The notes under the pieces were generated by a model. The model ran no database searches. It was not told the origin of the DNA and saw only the letters and a list, made by a program, of their open reading frames with translations. From Aquisalimonas sp. (GTDB lineage: Bacteria > Pseudomonadota > Gammaproteobacteria > Nitrococcales > Aquisalimonadaceae): a stretch of DNA of 6,423 nucleotides. The stretch spans positions 1-6,423 of the forward strand of contig SLMR01000165.1 of NCBI GenBank assembly GCA_007133445.1, read 5' to 3'. Both the position numbers and the translations under genes were made by a program. Every line of letters starts with the position of its first letter. Positions within the stretch are counted from its first letter, which is position 1. Shown here one piece after another: positions 6,206-6,423 of this stretch.

Positions 6206-6221
6206 CGTTATTTCTGTAACG
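6206..6221. promoter_or_regulatory. palindromic operator candidate in front of tetR
   Basis: CGTTA-TTTCTG-TAACG is an inverted repeat with perfect five-base arms, 32 bases upstream of the tetR ATG and immediately downstream of the predicted -10. It shares the outer arms and the TGTAACG half with the palindrome at 1219-1233. Placement at the expected transcription start is typical of TetR autorepression. The repeat is seen; binding by this TetR protein is inferred. Confidence 0.5.
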
Positions 6222-6227
6222 CGCGGT

Positions 6228-6255
6228 ACTTTATTCTTATTGCCATAGGATTCAA
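6228..6255 (-). promoter_or_regulatory. tetR promoter
   Basis: On the minus strand TTGAAT (plus 6250-6255) and TAAAGT (plus 6228-6233) are separated by 16 bases, each matching consensus at four of six positions. The surrounding 6195-6270 stretch is much richer in A+T than the rest of the window, as expected for a promoter region. Transcription would start near 6221, at the edge of the palindrome. Confidence 0.45.
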
Positions 6256-6323
6256 GTATACAACCCGGTCTAGCCTCCTGTAACCCAAGCCCTGGCAATC
6301 TGCCTTGCAGGATACCTTGAATG

Positions 6324-6357
6324 GGCACTCCGGCCCGCGAACGACCGTGTCAGTGCC
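6324..6357 (-). other. imperfect hairpin at the end of the upstream gene
   Basis: GGCACT (6324-6329) and AGTGCC (6352-6357) are perfect inverted arms enclosing 22 bases. On the minus strand the inside can pair further (CGG with CCG, then CG-TTCG-CG with a TTCG loop), with bulges. The stem overlaps the stop codon of the partial gene. There is no T-tract after it, so intrinsic termination is doubtful; it may be a weak terminator or chance pairing. Confidence 0.2.
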
Positions 6358-6423
6358 GGAAATGAACGAACAGCCTCCCCGGGTTCTTCGCGTCCTTCTC
6401 CACGCGATGATAAAGGTCGCGGA
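6350..6423 (-). CDS. C-terminal end of an unrecognised protein (partial)
   Basis: The minus strand entering from the right edge reads RDLYHRVEKDAKNPGRLFVH, then FRH and a TGA stop at 6350-6352. These 23 residues have a natural protein composition and the G/C-rich third positions of the neighbours. The other two frames are also open over this short stretch but give Arg/Gly/Pro-rich, less protein-like sequence, so I take this as the end of a real gene. It is too short to name. It is co-oriented with tetR, 176 bases upstream of it, with the tetR promoter and operator candidate in between. Confidence 0.55.
   Translation of the reverse strand, partial: RDLYHRVEKDAKNPGRLFVHFRH

Overview
This window looks like ordinary, gene-dense chromosome from a high-GC gammaproteobacterium. 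The G+C content is high by eye, third codon positions are strongly G/C, and the divergent trmJ/suhB pair at the left end is a gammaproteobacterial hallmark. Several proteins, notably the deacetylase, are rich in Asp and Glu. With the family content this suggests a halophilic or haloalkaliphilic member of the Ectothiorhodospiraceae or a relative, but that placement is inference. I see no insertion sequence, phage gene, CRISPR array, tRNA or rRNA.

Layout: (1) 1-214, minus: the N-terminal part of trmJ (tRNA 2'-O-methyltransferase), running off the left edge. (2) 367-1170, plus: suhB (inositol monophosphatase family, Nus-factor partner), divergent from trmJ. (3) 1280-2341, plus: an exported polysaccharide deacetylase with an extra C-terminal domain. 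(4) 2351-2375: a perfect 11-bp hairpin at the convergent junction. (5) 2385-3698, minus: an M48 metalloprotease/TPR lipoprotein of the BepA type. (6) 3770-4759, minus: an exported M15-type peptidoglycan peptidase with an embedded EF-hand/dockerin-like loop. (7) 4846-5118, minus: a small RRM RNA-binding protein with a probable GTG start. (8) 5318-5518, plus: a 66-residue two-helix membrane protein of unknown function. (9) 5577-6173, minus: a TetR-family regulator. (10) 6350-6423, minus: the last 23 codons of an unrecognised gene.

Functionally, the left end is RNA modification and rRNA-transcription housekeeping. The middle is dominated by cell-envelope enzymes: a deacetylase, an outer-membrane-quality-control type protease and a murein peptidase. 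The genes on the minus strand from RRM to M48 are co-oriented with gaps of about 70-90 bp and could be partly co-transcribed.

The most interesting non-coding signal is a pair of look-alike palindromes, CGTTACACTGTAACG (1219-1233) and CGTTATTTCTGTAACG (6206-6221). The first lies upstream of the deacetylase and the second lies just downstream of the predicted tetR -10 element. They may be operators for the TetR protein encoded here. I found no convincing undescribed multi-gene system.
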